Source: Fistulifera solaris (Eukaryota > Bacillariophyta > Bacillariophyceae > Naviculales > Stauroneidaceae). From it: a stretch of DNA of 64,000 bases. Positions 10,941-22,171 of this stretch are shown here, in pieces. Every line of letters begins with the position of its first letter. Position 1 is the stretch's first letter. Below the pieces are notes generated by a model. That model saw only the letters and a program-made list of their open reading frames with translations. It did no database searches and was not told where the DNA came from. The stretch is taken from contig AP026130.1 of NCBI GenBank assembly GCA_030295235.1, positions 124,001-188,000 of the forward strand, read 5' to 3'. The translations under genes were made by a program, and so were the position numbers.

Positions 10941-12658
10941 ATGACAAATCGATCGTCCCGACAGCATCGAAGAATTGTTCGCAATGTCCTTTTACTAGCG
11001 TGTCTGTTACTCGCCCTCGGCATGCTCTCCCTACCGTCCATTTGGCAAGCCTTGCAACGACATGAACCCAGTGCTCGCATCTTTCGTGCGTTCCTTGAAA
11101 TTCAATTGATATTGTTTGGAACAGCCTGTTCCTTGTATCTGTGGTCACGGACGATTGGAACCAAATGGATCGGACGACTCTTGTTTTATTCATCTACAAA
11201 TGATGACTATGCCTTGTATGCACGATTTCAAAATAAAGAGGACGATAGCAACAACCATTACCGAGATGACGAGGATTCCGATTTCGCACCATTGTTTGTG
11301 GATGAGAATACGCTCGAAGAACTACCCAACAAACAAGGAGAAGAGGTCAACGACGACAAAACTCTGGAGGCCACGGATGATGTCACCGATCGTTTTAGTT
11401 CCAGCCATGTTCCTACTGCCGCGGATGTTTTTCAGCTTTGCTTGGACAATTTATTGATCATTTTGGTCGTTTTGTTTTTGTTCACTTGGAGTGCTTCGGG
11501 ATATACTTCCCTGTCGAAATGGACGCAATCTATGGCATGGATTGCGGCGCCCACCTTCCGCTCCTAATCTTTCTGTACGGCATGTACGGCGTGATATTTC
11601 ACCAACCACATCTTTGGAATGTACTGGCGTACACGTTGGGAGCCCCTTTGTTTCCCGTCACCTTTCGCGATGGGTTTGTCGGTGATGTATTGACATCCTC
11701 GGTGCGTCCGATGCAAGATATCACTTTTACATTGGTCTATTTACTGTATGGATTGCAAGGATGGTGGTCACAAAGTTATGCGGCCGTGGCGGAGGAGCAG
11801 CGCGAGTCGACGGAACCATCGTCATCGCTGCAAGACACTTTGGATCCGTCCATTTTGTTGCCGGCCTTGGAAAAATCGTGGATCTTGCATACAATATTAT
11901 TGCCCTTTTGTGTCATTGGTCCGCTTTGGTGGCGTTTCCTACAAAATCTACGGCAAGTCATGGATGAAAGAAGACGATGGCCGTATTTAGGAAATGCGTT
12001 CAAATACTTTTTAGCAGCACAAGTGGCGGTGACGGGGGTTTATTATCCCAACTGGCACGGCAGTACGTTATGGTTGACGGCCTTTGTCGTGGCAACACTG
12101 TATCAAATCTACTGGGATATCTTTATGGATTGGGGATTGCTGGAACGGTCGTCTGGTCAATGGAGGCTTCGGTCCGAACGTCTTTACAACAGTCGTGTTC
12201 TGTATTGGTCGATTGCCTCCATCAACATCATTTTACGGTTTTGTTGGACACTGACGTTTATACCACCACAGTACTTGAATCCTGCAGGAATCCTGATTCA
12301 ACAGAATAAGCTAATTATGAGCCCTTTCTTCGCGTCCGCAGAAATTGTACGTCGTACCCTGTGGGGGTGGCTTCGGTTTGAGTATGAAGCGTTAAAAGTC
12401 CAAAAGGACGAAGGGAGAAGGGTAAACGAAGGTGATGAAAGTTACGTCGCTGATGGTCTGGAACTTGCACCCATGGAGAAAATGGACACAGCTGAATCGA
12501 AACCGTCGATCATAGAGTTTACTCGGCACACGCAAGTTAACTCATGGAATGACATGTCCTCTTTGAATGACACACAGGTCTTGTTGGAACTGAGCGTGTA
12601 TGCCGTCACATTTGTAGCACTCTGGTTAGTCGCCGTAGCCCATCGAAGTACGCAATAG
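10941..12658 (+). CDS. EXS-domain (ERD1/XPR1/SYG1-type) membrane protein
   Basis: About 572 residues with many membrane segments. The N-terminal part has two hydrophobic helices (about residues 15-35 and 48-68), an acidic loop and another helix. The C-terminal half has the EXS signature order: 'FLYGMYGVIFHQPHLWN', then 'RPMQDITFTLVYLLYG', 'QIYWDIFMDWGLL' and 'SRVLYWSIASINIILRFCWT'. No N-terminal SPX domain is present. That is closer to yeast Erd1 (Golgi glycosyltransferase recycling and phosphate recovery) than to the phosphate exporter XPR1. The frame breaks near 11550 in 'gcgcccaccttcc'; one extra C joins 'WIAAPT' to 'LPLLIFLYG' and gives 573 codons. Confidence 0.85.
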
Positions 12659-12802
12659 CATCAAAATTTTGTATCGCATTCAGTAACGTTGTCGCTTTTC
12701 TTGTAAATATTTCGACGATATTGTCTGGTCTAAAATGTTTCGATGTGAAGAAAGCTTCCCAGATTGCATTTGAAGGAACGGTCGCAAAGCAAGCAGGTCG
12801 TC

Positions 12803-13765
12803 CTACTTCGAGCCACGACGGAATAGGTTACCAAGCGTTTTGCCCGGACTAATGCCATTCGTCAACTTTTCTGGTTCCTCCTCTTCCTTGAACGAATCGG
12901 CTACTTTCAAAACTTCATCGTATTCGCCTTCGATTAGTGTGATAAACAGAAGACTGAGCTTGAGCTGTGTCTTTTCAACATCTTCTTTGGCGATTTCCGA
13001 AAAGTCTTCAATGTTTCGGATAAAGGCCGCTTGGTCTTTCTTCGATACAAGATTTTCACCAATACCTTCCAAAGCATTGAGAATCGCTGCGAAACCGATT
13101 TCGGACGGCCGAATCGCCACAAATTTTTGATGACTGATGACCAACTCGGTCTGAAATCTGGCAAAGTCCATCAGCAATTGCGTCACTCGGTGGTGAATAC
13201 CTTTCGGAGTAAGCGCCATAAAGTGTTGCACAAATCCCAATGGCGTTGGTCCATTCACCCGAAATTTGAGTGTTTGTAGTATAGTTTGCTCCATCGTCAC
13301 AAACTCCATCTCGTCGTACATGCCATGGCTGAGATCTGCCAAGAGCGATGTCTCGATTTCCATAGGTTCATGTATCTTGATGGCCACATACAGTGTTGTC
13401 ATGGCCGCTAACTGATATTCCTTTCGGTTGCCCAGAGTCTCCTTGCCTTTTCTTGTGCATAGATATCGGTCCAAAAAGGACATGCCGATGCCCACTGTTT
13501 CTCTTCTAAATTTGCAATAATCAATCACATGATAGCACCACTCGCACATTTTGGTTCGGCAATCTTCATCGACCGGCTTGGCGGACAATTTGCGGAGCTC
13601 TTCCTTATCGGCCAAATAATCATGCACCATGTACGTCGTCTCCTCTTGAATCCGCATAATGGCAATCAGATCGGCCAGATCATTTTGATCCAAAGCAGGA
13701 AGTAATGACCCCTCGAGATGATTGGGAGTGAGAGCAGGCATTTCGAAAATCAAGCTGACCGTCAA
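12803..13765 (-). CDS. diatom-specific cyclin, copy 1
   Basis: 320 residues, intact. It has a cyclin N-box at about residues 35-165: 'TKMCEWCYHVIDYCKFRRETV' (Lys/Glu pair for CDK contact), then 'GMSFLDRYLCT' and 'YQLAAMTTLYVAIKIHEP'. A cyclin C-like fold follows, with 'VNGPTPLGFVQHFMAL' and 'SEIGFAAILNALEG'. Diatom genomes carry an expanded group of such cyclins (dsCYC) thought to link the cell cycle to light and nutrients. A second ATG at 13741 gives 'MPALTPNHLEG' and matches the start of copy 2, so it may be the true start. Tandem with copy 2 on the same strand. Confidence 0.9.
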   Translation of the reverse strand: MTVSLIFEMPALTPNHLEGSLLPALDQNDLADLIAIMRIQEETTYMVHDYLADKEELRKLSAKPVDEDCRTKMCEWCYHVIDYCKFRRETVGIGMSFLDRYLCTRKGKETLGNRKEYQLAAMTTLYVAIKIHEPMEIETSLLADLSHGMYDEMEFVTMEQTILQTLKFRVNGPTPLGFVQHFMALTPKGIHHRVTQLLMDFARFQTELVISHQKFVAIRPSEIGFAAILNALEGIGENLVSKKDQAAFIRNIEDFSEIAKEDVEKTQLKLSLLFITLIEGEYDEVLKVADSFKEEEEPEKLTNGISPGKTLGNLFRRGSK

Positions 13766-14286
13766 CGAATTTATTTATAGAAAGGACGGCACAAGTCCTC
13801 TTCTTTGACTGCAGATGAAATGCTTGCCGCGGCGAAAGCGATGACCGAGACTGTGATGCGGTCGAAGGCGACGGAGAGATACAAGGCAGGTCTTCGAAGA
13901 AGAGGTGATCGATCGTCCGCAAATCGCAAATGCCAAGGTCTATGGTCAATGTGACCTTTTTTGTGACTTTTGTGACTCGAAGACATTTTGAAAAATCTTC
14001 AAGAAATAATAGAGTAAACTGAGACATGAGACATTAAGTCACGGATTTACGGTACTTTGAACTATGACCAGCACCTCTTTAGAGTTAGGAATTTCGAGCT
14101 AGATGGAGGACTTGCGAATGGAATGATTGAGACAACTAACTGCGGTATCATTGTTTGTCGATATTATGGTTTAATATTATGAATATGCCTTGCCAAATAG
14201 AAATAGGGATGAACGTCATGGTGAAACCATAACAGAGCTTGGGCTATCTTGACGAAGAACGGTCCCGCGTTTCTTGTAGTCGCCCA
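13766..14286. other. spacer between the tandem cyclins
   Basis: About 520 bp. It should hold the promoter of cyclin copy 1 and the 3' UTR of copy 2. Small frames here have no recognisable content. Confidence 0.5.
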
Positions 14287-15162
14287 TTATTTCCAAGGTG
14301 GAAAGCTCTTCCTCTTTTCGATAGATGAAACTATAAATTCAGGTCCCATTACTTCGAAAACTAGATTGCTCAGTTTAGCCTGCGTATCCGATAAATCTTC
14401 GATGAATAGCTGGGTGGATTCCTCGATGATACGAATAAACCTTATTCGGGCGTTCAATGTAAGTATGGATTCATCTAAGCCTTCCATAGCATTTAAAATT
14501 GCTGCAAATGCGGCTTCCGATGGCTTTACCGTACAAAGCGATTGACTGGAAACCAAAAGCTCCGTCTGGTATCTGGCAGAATCCATGATAAGGGCAGCAA
14601 CATCGGGGTGAATCGTCACCGGCGCTAAACCCAAAAATACTTGAACAAAACTGAGTGCGGTTGGGCCACATACACGATATTCCAGAACTTCTAGAATATG
14701 CTGCTCCATATCTACAAAATCCATTTCAGAGTACATGCCCTGGCTGAGATCAGATAAGAGACTAGTGTCCACTTCCATTGGCTCTGAAATTTTTATAGCA
14801 ATGTAAAGCGCTGTCATCGCCACGAGCTGATAGTGCTTTTGAGAGAGCAGAGCAGGACGACCGTGCTCGGTGCTAAGATATCGATCTAAATACGACATCG
14901 CCACCACAACAGTTTCTCGTCTGAACTTGCAATAATTTATGACGTGAAAACACCATTGGCACATTTTCAAGCGACAATCCTCGTTGACTGGTTTTCTGGC
15001 GAATTTTCTCAGGACAACCGTTTGCTTCATGTAATCGTCCACCGCGTAAGTAGTTTCCTCTTGCATACACATTATCCCGATCTGATCGACCAACTCCGCC
15101 CGCGTCAACGTAGTCAGTTCTAGTGCCTCCACGGCAAGAGGTTCGAGAGCTACATAAGGCAT
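14287..15162 (-). CDS. diatom-specific cyclin, copy 2
   Basis: 291 residues from the ATG of 'MPYVALEPLAVEALELT'. An upstream in-frame ATG at 15336 would add a non-conserved extension and is less likely. The cyclin box has 'LKMCQWCFHVINYCKFRRETV', 'AMSYLDRYLST' and 'YQLVAMTALYIAIKISEP'. The second half has 'VCGPTALSFVQVFLGLAP' and 'SEAAFAAILNAMEG'. The order of motifs and most residues match copy 1, so the pair is a tandem duplication that has since diverged. A role with a CDK in cell-cycle control is inferred from the family. Confidence 0.9.
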   Translation of the reverse strand: MPYVALEPLAVEALELTTLTRAELVDQIGIMCMQEETTYAVDDYMKQTVVLRKFARKPVNEDCRLKMCQWCFHVINYCKFRRETVVVAMSYLDRYLSTEHGRPALLSQKHYQLVAMTALYIAIKISEPMEVDTSLLSDLSQGMYSEMDFVDMEQHILEVLEYRVCGPTALSFVQVFLGLAPVTIHPDVAALIMDSARYQTELLVSSQSLCTVKPSEAAFAAILNAMEGLDESILTLNARIRFIRIIEESTQLFIEDLSDTQAKLSNLVFEVMGPEFIVSSIEKRKSFPPWK

Positions 15163-15883
15163 GTTTCCTCTTTTGATCGGCTCGCGCAAAATGAAGCTTC
15201 TGAAAGATTGTTTCGTTTTACTATCCATCAATCCATGAAATCTCGATCTCGACAAGCATATCGGGTGGGAAAGAAAGTAAAAAGTTTTCCCGACAAAGGA
15301 GGTTGCGATTTTGTGACCCGAAGGAACATCGAACATGGCCGTAATCTGTAATCTATAATGACCCCTATTTGTAACTTATGAGTATAATAATATACGGAGT
15401 ACTCCGGAGTACATGTTACACGCCATAAGTCTGAAAGGCCTTTATGTCTGTTACTGTGTACTTTATGATAGTGTCTCGACAAGAGACACTATTAAACAAT
15501 AAGAAATATTCTACTTTGAAGTTGAAATATTGTACACTTTGGCTTGACAGAACAGAAATGACCATTATTACTATCTACTACGTAGTGAAGTCGTCTATAG
15601 CGTAGGTCTGACAAGACTGATTTGATCAGAAGTCCCGGATGAAATCGGTCTGACGAACTATAGTATCTCTTTCAATCAGCAACCGCGTCGAACATCAAAA
15701 ACGCTGATAATTCAACAGAGCTACTTTTTAATTTAGTTCTATGCATTCTTAGCAAAGTTTTTCAACCGCTGCACTGCAGTAAATTACTTTTGACCGCTTC
15801 TGAAAATCACATGAGTGCCATTTGCAACTTGAAGCGTAATTGAAGAGCATCTGTAACCACAACAAAAGAGCAATAGGTTTTAT
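15163..15883. other. gene-free stretch with palindromes
   Basis: About 720 bp upstream of cyclin copy 2. It holds TACGGAGTA at 15393 directly abutting 'actccggagtac', and the perfect hairpin at 15468-15492. I see no gene. Confidence 0.6.
15468..15492. repeat. perfect 10-bp inverted repeat, 5-nt loop
   Basis: ATAGTGTCTC at 15468-15477 is the exact reverse complement of GAGACACTAT at 15483-15492, separated by GACAA. It lies about 300 bp upstream of cyclin copy 2. It could be a protein-binding palindrome or an RNA hairpin; no T-run follows to suggest a terminator. Confidence 0.75.
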
Positions 15884-16734
15884 TCAAACAATCTGTCTCG
15901 GATACGGAGCCAACACCAGTTTGTTATCGCCCATGAATTCGCCCTGCTTCTCGCGAAGTGCCGACCGAGCCCAGGATGCATCCGCAAAATGCACCAAAAA
16001 TGTCATGGGCTTATCGTCCGGCCCTCCTTTCCAATCTTCGACCGCCTTTCCTCCCGGTCTTAAATCGTATCGACTGAACAAATTCATGACATTCATGTTC
16101 GTTGTCTTGAGTGGACAATTTTCCACCCGAATGGTGGCATCCGAGACCTGGTAAAACGGTCGTTTCGCGTCGCGATGTTCGGAGACTATGACTTTTTCCA
16201 CGAACAAAAGAGACCCGAATTGACGGATTGATTGAGCACGGCTTGAACCAGTGAACGATTCTCCAACTGCAGAAACCATCCGGTCGGTCGGGCAAATAAC
16301 GACAGATTCAAGTGCGCTTTTTGAATCCACGAGGTGTCGCTGTTAAAGTGTAGCGACGGAACGGGGTCGATCGGATCCCACGGAGCATCCAGGTCAACAA
16401 TACCCCGTTTATTTTCTCTTTCCAAAGCCAACTGAACTCCATCTAACATGGCTTCTAACGAAGAAGTCGGCGGTATCCCATCGATTTGAATCCAGTTGCT
16501 TTGTGCGACGCGTTCTCCCGCTGCCTTCATATGATCACCCACAATATTACCTGCCGGTAGCCGTTGTTTCTTATTCGTGTTCTTCTTTCTGTTGAATATT
16601 GCAGAAGATGGCTTATGTATAGTTTCCGAGAATAACAGTTCGGACGACGAATTGGACGAAAAACAGTAATGCAGTGGTCTCTTCCAGTGCTGCAAACGAT
16701 TGATAGATCGCCCTGTCTTGAGTAAAGTTGTCAT
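15884..16734 (-). CDS. mitochondrial or plastid RRM-like protein
   Basis: About 283 residues starting 'MTTLLKTGRSINRLQHWKR', a basic, Ser/Leu-rich presequence typical of mitochondrial import. The C-terminal half looks like an RNA-recognition motif: 'ATIRVENCPLKTTNMNVMNLF' as the first strand and helix, 'MTFLVHFADASWARSAL' as an RNP1-like strand, and 'GDNKLVLAPYP' as the last strand. An earlier segment, 'SNWIQIDGIPPTSSLEAMLDG', may be a second, weaker RRM. The frame breaks near 16210 (GGG and T4 runs); one added base joins 'VNSG' to 'SLLFVEKVIVS' and gives 284 codons. Divergently transcribed from the PP2C gene. Confidence 0.65.
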
Positions 16735-17222
16735 ATTTTCTATTGTGTTGCAACCAAGTAGATAGAAAGACACTTTATGATGATTATATATTTGCAAGAA
16801 GATAGAAACCGTTCTTGTCGAACTCGAAGTCCTCTCGTCGTCTTCGCGGAGGGAAAAAATATAAACGACGCGCTGCGAGATAACGATCGTCCTTCGTCCG
16901 AGAACTGTGGAGTGCAGTAAATAAAAAACGAGGTAAGAGTGGAACGGAAATTAAAGATTTAAGTGTGTAGAACTACTATACTTTACAGAGTAGACAGAAA
17001 CTTGACACCCACCACCCAGACCCAGCGCATCTTGCGCTGCGCATACCGCAGTTTTATGTTTTCGTTGCTATTATCGAAAGCGTCTCGATACTGTCGAAGC
17101 ATTTATAATATATAATTGTCATTGTGCTTACTAGCCTCTTCTTGCTTGAAGAGGTCACCATGAAACACTCCTTTGAACATATAGATTCAGTTTGTTTAAA
17201 AAGATCTGACTGAATCGAGGAG
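16735..17222. other. divergent promoter region, RRM-like and PP2C genes
   Basis: About 490 bp between two outward-facing genes, so both promoters should lie here. No motif stands out. Confidence 0.5.
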
Positions 17223-20182
17223 ATGCAGAACAATTTGACACCGAACAATCGCAGTGCGTTCTCCCGTGTTGCCACGGGTACATCCTCAACCAGCACGAAT
17301 GCAAAACCGCCCTCTCAGGTCACTTTTGAAGGAGATATTTCCGAAGAGACGATGGAATCGCGTACGGCATCCTTCCCTTCATCGCCCAGTCGAGGACTCG
17401 CTTCTTCGGAAGAAGACAGCGTTGCCGAAATGGATTATATGAGCGAAAGTTCGAACGTATCCATCAAAGACACGGACGTTTCTACCGACGAATACACTCA
17501 CAAAAATATTGTACCGCCGAATCGACCCGACGGAGAAACGTTGCCCGCCGAAGACTCGTTATTTCGTGTCCCTTCCGCGCGTCAAGACAAATGGACTCCG
17601 ACCCACCCGGTCGTCAGCAGCTTGGAAGACGATCATCGTCCCCTCTGTCTACCGCGCTTTCGGGATACTCAGACGTGTATTTGGACGGCCTCGCATGCGG
17701 CGAATGCTCCCACTGAAGATCGGAGTGCGTATTTGGTCAACTTGTTGTTGCAGCCGCTCCCACCCAATTTCGATTCCGAGACGCAATTGCTGCCGTTGGA
17801 GCCAGATTATAAAACACTGATTCGACTCAATTTGTGGTGTGTCGTCGATGGTCACGGGGGTGGCTGTGTGGCGACGTATGCGTCCGAAGTTCTGTTGCCG
17901 CACATTGCGGCTTCGGTCTCGCGGGCTTTGGGGTGTGCGATCATTGACCGGGGTGTGTGCGTCGTGAATGGGGAGCTGCGCGATGCGAATGCTCTGGATT
18001 TGGACGGACTCATCACAACATCGGATCGGAGTGTCTTTAATCCCAATTCCATCCATTATCGGTCTCCTTTTGAACGATCCGACTCGGAGTTGAACGGCGA
18101 AGCGGAACAGAATCTGTCCGAAGTAGACGGTTCCGTGGAAGCGAGAACAACGGCATCTATGGCTGACTCCACCGGAAAAGAGTCGCAAGATAGTATGACG
18201 GCTCCCGCTTCAGTCGATACTCCTACCAGGGTGGATGGTTCGCACCGAGAAGATGCATCGGCGTCGTCGGTCAAGACATCGGTCAAAACAGCGGCATCTC
18301 CTGCCAACAAAGACAATTTAGTCGGTACGCATTCGCCTCAGGAGGTAGCAGCCATTACACGTGCAATCACCGAGTCGTTCTTAGCAGTAGATGAAGGTTG
18401 GATTAACTCCATTGATCCGGTGGCTACGCATCAAAACTCTTGTCAAAGCAATGGGCGGTGGAATTCAGGTGCGTGTGCGCTGGTCGTTTTCACTGTGCAA
18501 AGACTCGACTGGACCAGTGTATCGGAGCCGGATCGAGAAAAGGAGATGCGAGGGCCCGATCAGAATGGCCTCAACACCTCTCAGAATAGGGACGCGGCCC
18601 GTCGGAGAATGTTGGATTACGCTGCCCGAGCTAAAAGTGCAAGCTCTATGAGTACGGTGTCGTCTACATCTTCGATAACCACAGAAGAAGCTGTCAATGC
18701 ATCTGGATTAGAATCGGAAATTACGGAAACCGAAGGAGAAGACGAGCAGTCTCAAGCCGATGAAACACGCCGGCGCAATCCGCCACGTAAATTCGATCAC
18801 CGGAAATCATCCAAGAAAGAGTCGATCATTAGCGCTCCTGGTGGATGTTCTTGTCATTGTTACAGAGCACATGATGCAATGCTTTACACTGCACATGTTG
18901 GAGACTGTCGCGCTGTTATGCTGGGATCGGCACCGCCTCGTACCATCAAAGTGAGGGCCTCTAGGCACCCAGATACCACGGATGATGAATCAAGCCATCA
19001 CAGCAGTGATGAAACGGAGTGTTTGAGTAGTAGTGATCATGACGCTGATAGCAGTGAAGAAGAAGATGTTCAACCACCACCTGAAGGCAGTTCTGCCTCG
19101 GCAACGACATCTTCGGCCTACAGCCAAATACCCCGTCGCGTGGCACGACAGAAATCGTCGCGTCGACGCAACATTGATGATACCGCCGGCCCATTCATTG
19201 CGTTACCGCCACTTGAGAAGCCAGAAGGGCGAGTTGCTGTGGAATTTAATATAGAATCAGAACTGCTACAAAAGAGCGACTCGCTCGTGCTGCAAAAGAG
19301 CCCTCGGATTCTTCAACAGATTCGCAAGACAGCGAGGAGTCATTGAATTTGATTCATCTCCCACCTGTCACTCGTCCCATTGATTTAACAACTGACCATT
19401 CAGCTTACAACCCTGCTGAAGTAACGGCGGTACTCCGTAGGTGCAACAATGCACCAAGAGCTATTTCCGCTGGTGTCGGTGGTGGTATAAAGAGAGTTGC
19501 AGGTTCTCTAGCTGTGACCAGAGCATTAGGCGATGCGTATTTGAAGACTCCTTTGCTCTCATTCTTGCCTTACAAAAGTCATGCTCCTTACATTACTGCT
19601 CGCCCGGAAGTAAATTGCCGCCCGTTACTAAAAGATGGTGATAAAGTGCTGATTCTCGCCACTGACGGCGTATGGGGTGAGTTTGAGATTGAGTGGTGTA
19701 TCTCTGTCATTTGTGTTTTCTCTCACATTGTTCGTAGAGCGGGCAAGTGGTGAGGATTGTTTACGGTGGGTTCGGAACTTTTTTGAGGAACGCGTTGCAG
19801 AAGCTGAGCGCAGGAATAATCGTAGGTCAACTCAGGTCGAACGGGTGCTTACGAACGAAGAGAAGGAAACAGCAGCTAAGGATGCCCAAGATGGAGCCGA
19901 AAAGGATCTTTTGAGAAAAATGAGGTGTTTCCGAGTCTGAGAAAACGCGGACCTGCTCGGAGCCCTAGTCCGTCTGCGAAACGCCGAAAACGAGGACGAC
20001 CATTTCGAGTAAGCTACAACGTAGCGGATGTTATCGCCCGACGCGTTTTGAACAAAGTGCGTCGTGCACGAAATATTTCTAGTCTTCAGGCTCTCATGGC
20101 GTTACCTCAAGGGCGTGCTCGTCGATCAAAGCACGATGACATAACGGCGAGTGTCATTGATCTTTCTGCTTTTGTCTCGTGA
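17223..20182 (+). CDS. PP2C-family Ser/Thr phosphatase with large insertions
   Basis: About 966 residues in two exons; the intron is 19677-19737 (61 nt, GTGAGT...GTAG). The Mn/Mg-dependent phosphatase motifs are all present but far apart: 'CVVDGHGGGCVATYASEV' near residue 210, 'ESFLAVDEGWI' near 385, 'ACALVVFTVQR' near 420, 'MLYTAHVGDCRAVML' near 555. These are followed by 'AGVGGGIKRVAGSLAVTRALG', 'VLILATDGVW' and 'KHDDITASVIDL'. The gaps are filled with acidic Ser-rich sequence, so a roughly 280-residue fold is spread over more than 900 residues. Frame breaks near 19268 (A4) and 19918 (A5) each need one added A, giving 967 codons. The substrate cannot be told. Confidence 0.88.
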
Positions 20183-20269
20183 GTCAGGAGCTACAGCTCG
20201 CCTTGAAGCAGTTTCTTCTTGAGACACCTCAACGTTTTCGAATGTACTGCGTCATTGTAAAAATCATTA

Positions 20270-22171
20270 TTAATTTTGATCATTAGATGTTCCTACCCAA
20301 ATACATGTACCAACCTGGGAAAAATTCATCGCGCTTCTCCACTTTGCCTCGTCTTCCTCTGTCCATGGTATTGTTGTCTTAGGATTCTTTCGTGCTTTGC
20401 GTACATTTGATAAGTCACTAGCTTTCTTGTACCCTCCTTGGATCATGAAAGTAAGAACAGTGCCAGAAGACATATTCGTCACGAGATCAACGGTAATATC
20501 CTCTAATCTGGTCCAATCGTCCGGACCGTGCAAATCAAAGTTAGCCCATACCAACCGAGCTTTCCGACTTGGTCCAGCCATCCATGAACACACAGCTTTG
20601 TGATTTGAATCTTTTATACTTTCGCAGCCCAATGCATGTATAGAATTCGGTTGAGAAGTAACGTGCTGTTGGATCCATTCGGACGGCCCAATGCAAACAG
20701 TAGTATGTCCGCACGAAGCAACAGTATGAACTCGGTTGATGGGAGTAGCATCCAACATTTGAAAGGAAGGACCATCAACAGCACGTCGTGAGGCCAATTT
20801 CAATGCAGTTGCAGCGTCCTCGAGGCTACAATGAGAGCTCGACTTTTGTATTTGCAACCGGAGAAGACGCGAAGCTAGAGCTCGTAACGAATATTTGAAG
20901 CGTCCATTGGATGGCTGAAATAAAATAGCGGTATCCACGACAGTGCTGTGGACAAAACGCATGGCGCGGAGGTCATTTTCAAGGGAATGGCCTATGACGA
21001 TGTCATCGCTCCGAATTGTAGCGACCAGGGCAGCCTGGACTTGTTCGAGAGAAACGGTAGCATTGTCAATAATTTCCTTTGTCATTCCTGAGTACGCGGT
21101 CAAGTAATCTAAGACCCGATTGACAGGCTTTACAATTTCATCGAACACGAGCTTGTAAATAATACCTCGCTCGGCAGAGTACTCTTCAACTTCGATCACG
21201 GTAATTCGAGCAAGTTCCAGGCCTACTTTGGTGCGCACCATTTCGCAATCGACAGCAAAAATTCGATTGCGTTTCTCGCCCCACGTTGTGGAAGCTACGT
21301 ATTGTGTGTTGTGCTGCATCTCATTTTCTTCTACAGAAAAAGACAATGTCTGAATGAATTTCTTTGCACACTCAGAATCAATATCGGACGGTTTCTTGTC
21401 CACAAACGTCGACATGTCGACAGACCGGACCATTTCAAAATAGGATGTGAGCGAATCTGACTTCTGGGTCGGGTAGTTCTCTTTCGCCAGCTCGGATGGC
21501 TTCAGTCTCAATAGGTTTAAGGCGTTGTAAAGGTCGCCTTTGCTCTTCACAGTTTGTGGTTTGGCTGTCTTATCTTTCAATGGCTTCGGCCGCGCTCGGT
21601 ACATGGTTGCACGTGTCATACATGTCGGCTGCTGATCATCCTGAAACCACCGTACTTTTGTAGAAAAAACGTGCCGTTTGTGTCGAGTCGATAACTCTGT
21701 GAGATGATCTCGGAACCATACTTCCAATGATGACAATTGTTGCAACGACTCATAACAGCAGTGCAATTCAATAACACATACATGATCACAGGCATGTGGA
21801 TTCGATAACGTCGCCCAGGAAGGAATGTTGGGAATCTCGTCGCTCTCGTCCAGTTTTCGTTTCTTTCCCGACAGTGTTTCTGATGACGAAGGATGCATGA
21901 GCCGATGGAGAATATCGCGGTGATCGGCACTTTCTACACATTCCTTAGCTTTTCCATTTCTCCAGTGCACACAAGTTCCCACCAGTGACTGATTTGAAGC
22001 AAAAAGTTTGTGCAGCTCTTGCAATTCTAACCATTCCGAGTGAGTGGATATTCCGAAAATCTCGGATTTGATCGTTTCGGGGATATTTGTCGCACGCTTC
22101 CATAACTTCTTATATCGCTTTTTATTTGGTTGCGTATTGTTGCAATCGGTGTTGCCGTTATTACTTGACAT
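20270..22171 (-). CDS. Rex-type 3'-5' RNA exonuclease (DEDDh)
   Basis: 633 residues, intact. The exonuclease domain occupies about residues 300-450. The acidic motifs are 'FAVDCEMVRT' (D, E) near 306, 'IVIGHSLENDLRAMRF' (D) near 392, and 'HCSLEDAATALKL' (H...D) near 443. This order is that of eukaryotic Rex1/REXO1-REXO5 and plant SDN enzymes, which trim 5S rRNA, tRNA or small RNAs. 'VFDEIVKPVNRVLDYLTAYSG' matches the family's P..P...Y.T..SG region. The N-terminal 290 and C-terminal 180 residues carry no motif I recognise. Which RNA it trims cannot be told. Confidence 0.92.
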   Translation of the reverse strand: MSSNNGNTDCNNTQPNKKRYKKLWKRATNIPETIKSEIFGISTHSEWLELQELHKLFASNQSLVGTCVHWRNGKAKECVESADHRDILHRLMHPSSSETLSGKKRKLDESDEIPNIPSWATLSNPHACDHVCVIELHCCYESLQQLSSLEVWFRDHLTELSTRHKRHVFSTKVRWFQDDQQPTCMTRATMYRARPKPLKDKTAKPQTVKSKGDLYNALNLLRLKPSELAKENYPTQKSDSLTSYFEMVRSVDMSTFVDKKPSDIDSECAKKFIQTLSFSVEENEMQHNTQYVASTTWGEKRNRIFAVDCEMVRTKVGLELARITVIEVEEYSAERGIIYKLVFDEIVKPVNRVLDYLTAYSGMTKEIIDNATVSLEQVQAALVATIRSDDIVIGHSLENDLRAMRFVHSTVVDTAILFQPSNGRFKYSLRALASRLLRLQIQKSSSHCSLEDAATALKLASRRAVDGPSFQMLDATPINRVHTVASCGHTTVCIGPSEWIQQHVTSQPNSIHALGCESIKDSNHKAVCSWMAGPSRKARLVWANFDLHGPDDWTRLEDITVDLVTNMSSGTVLTFMIQGGYKKASDLSNVRKARKNPKTTIPWTEEDEAKWRSAMNFSQVGTCIWVGTSNDQN

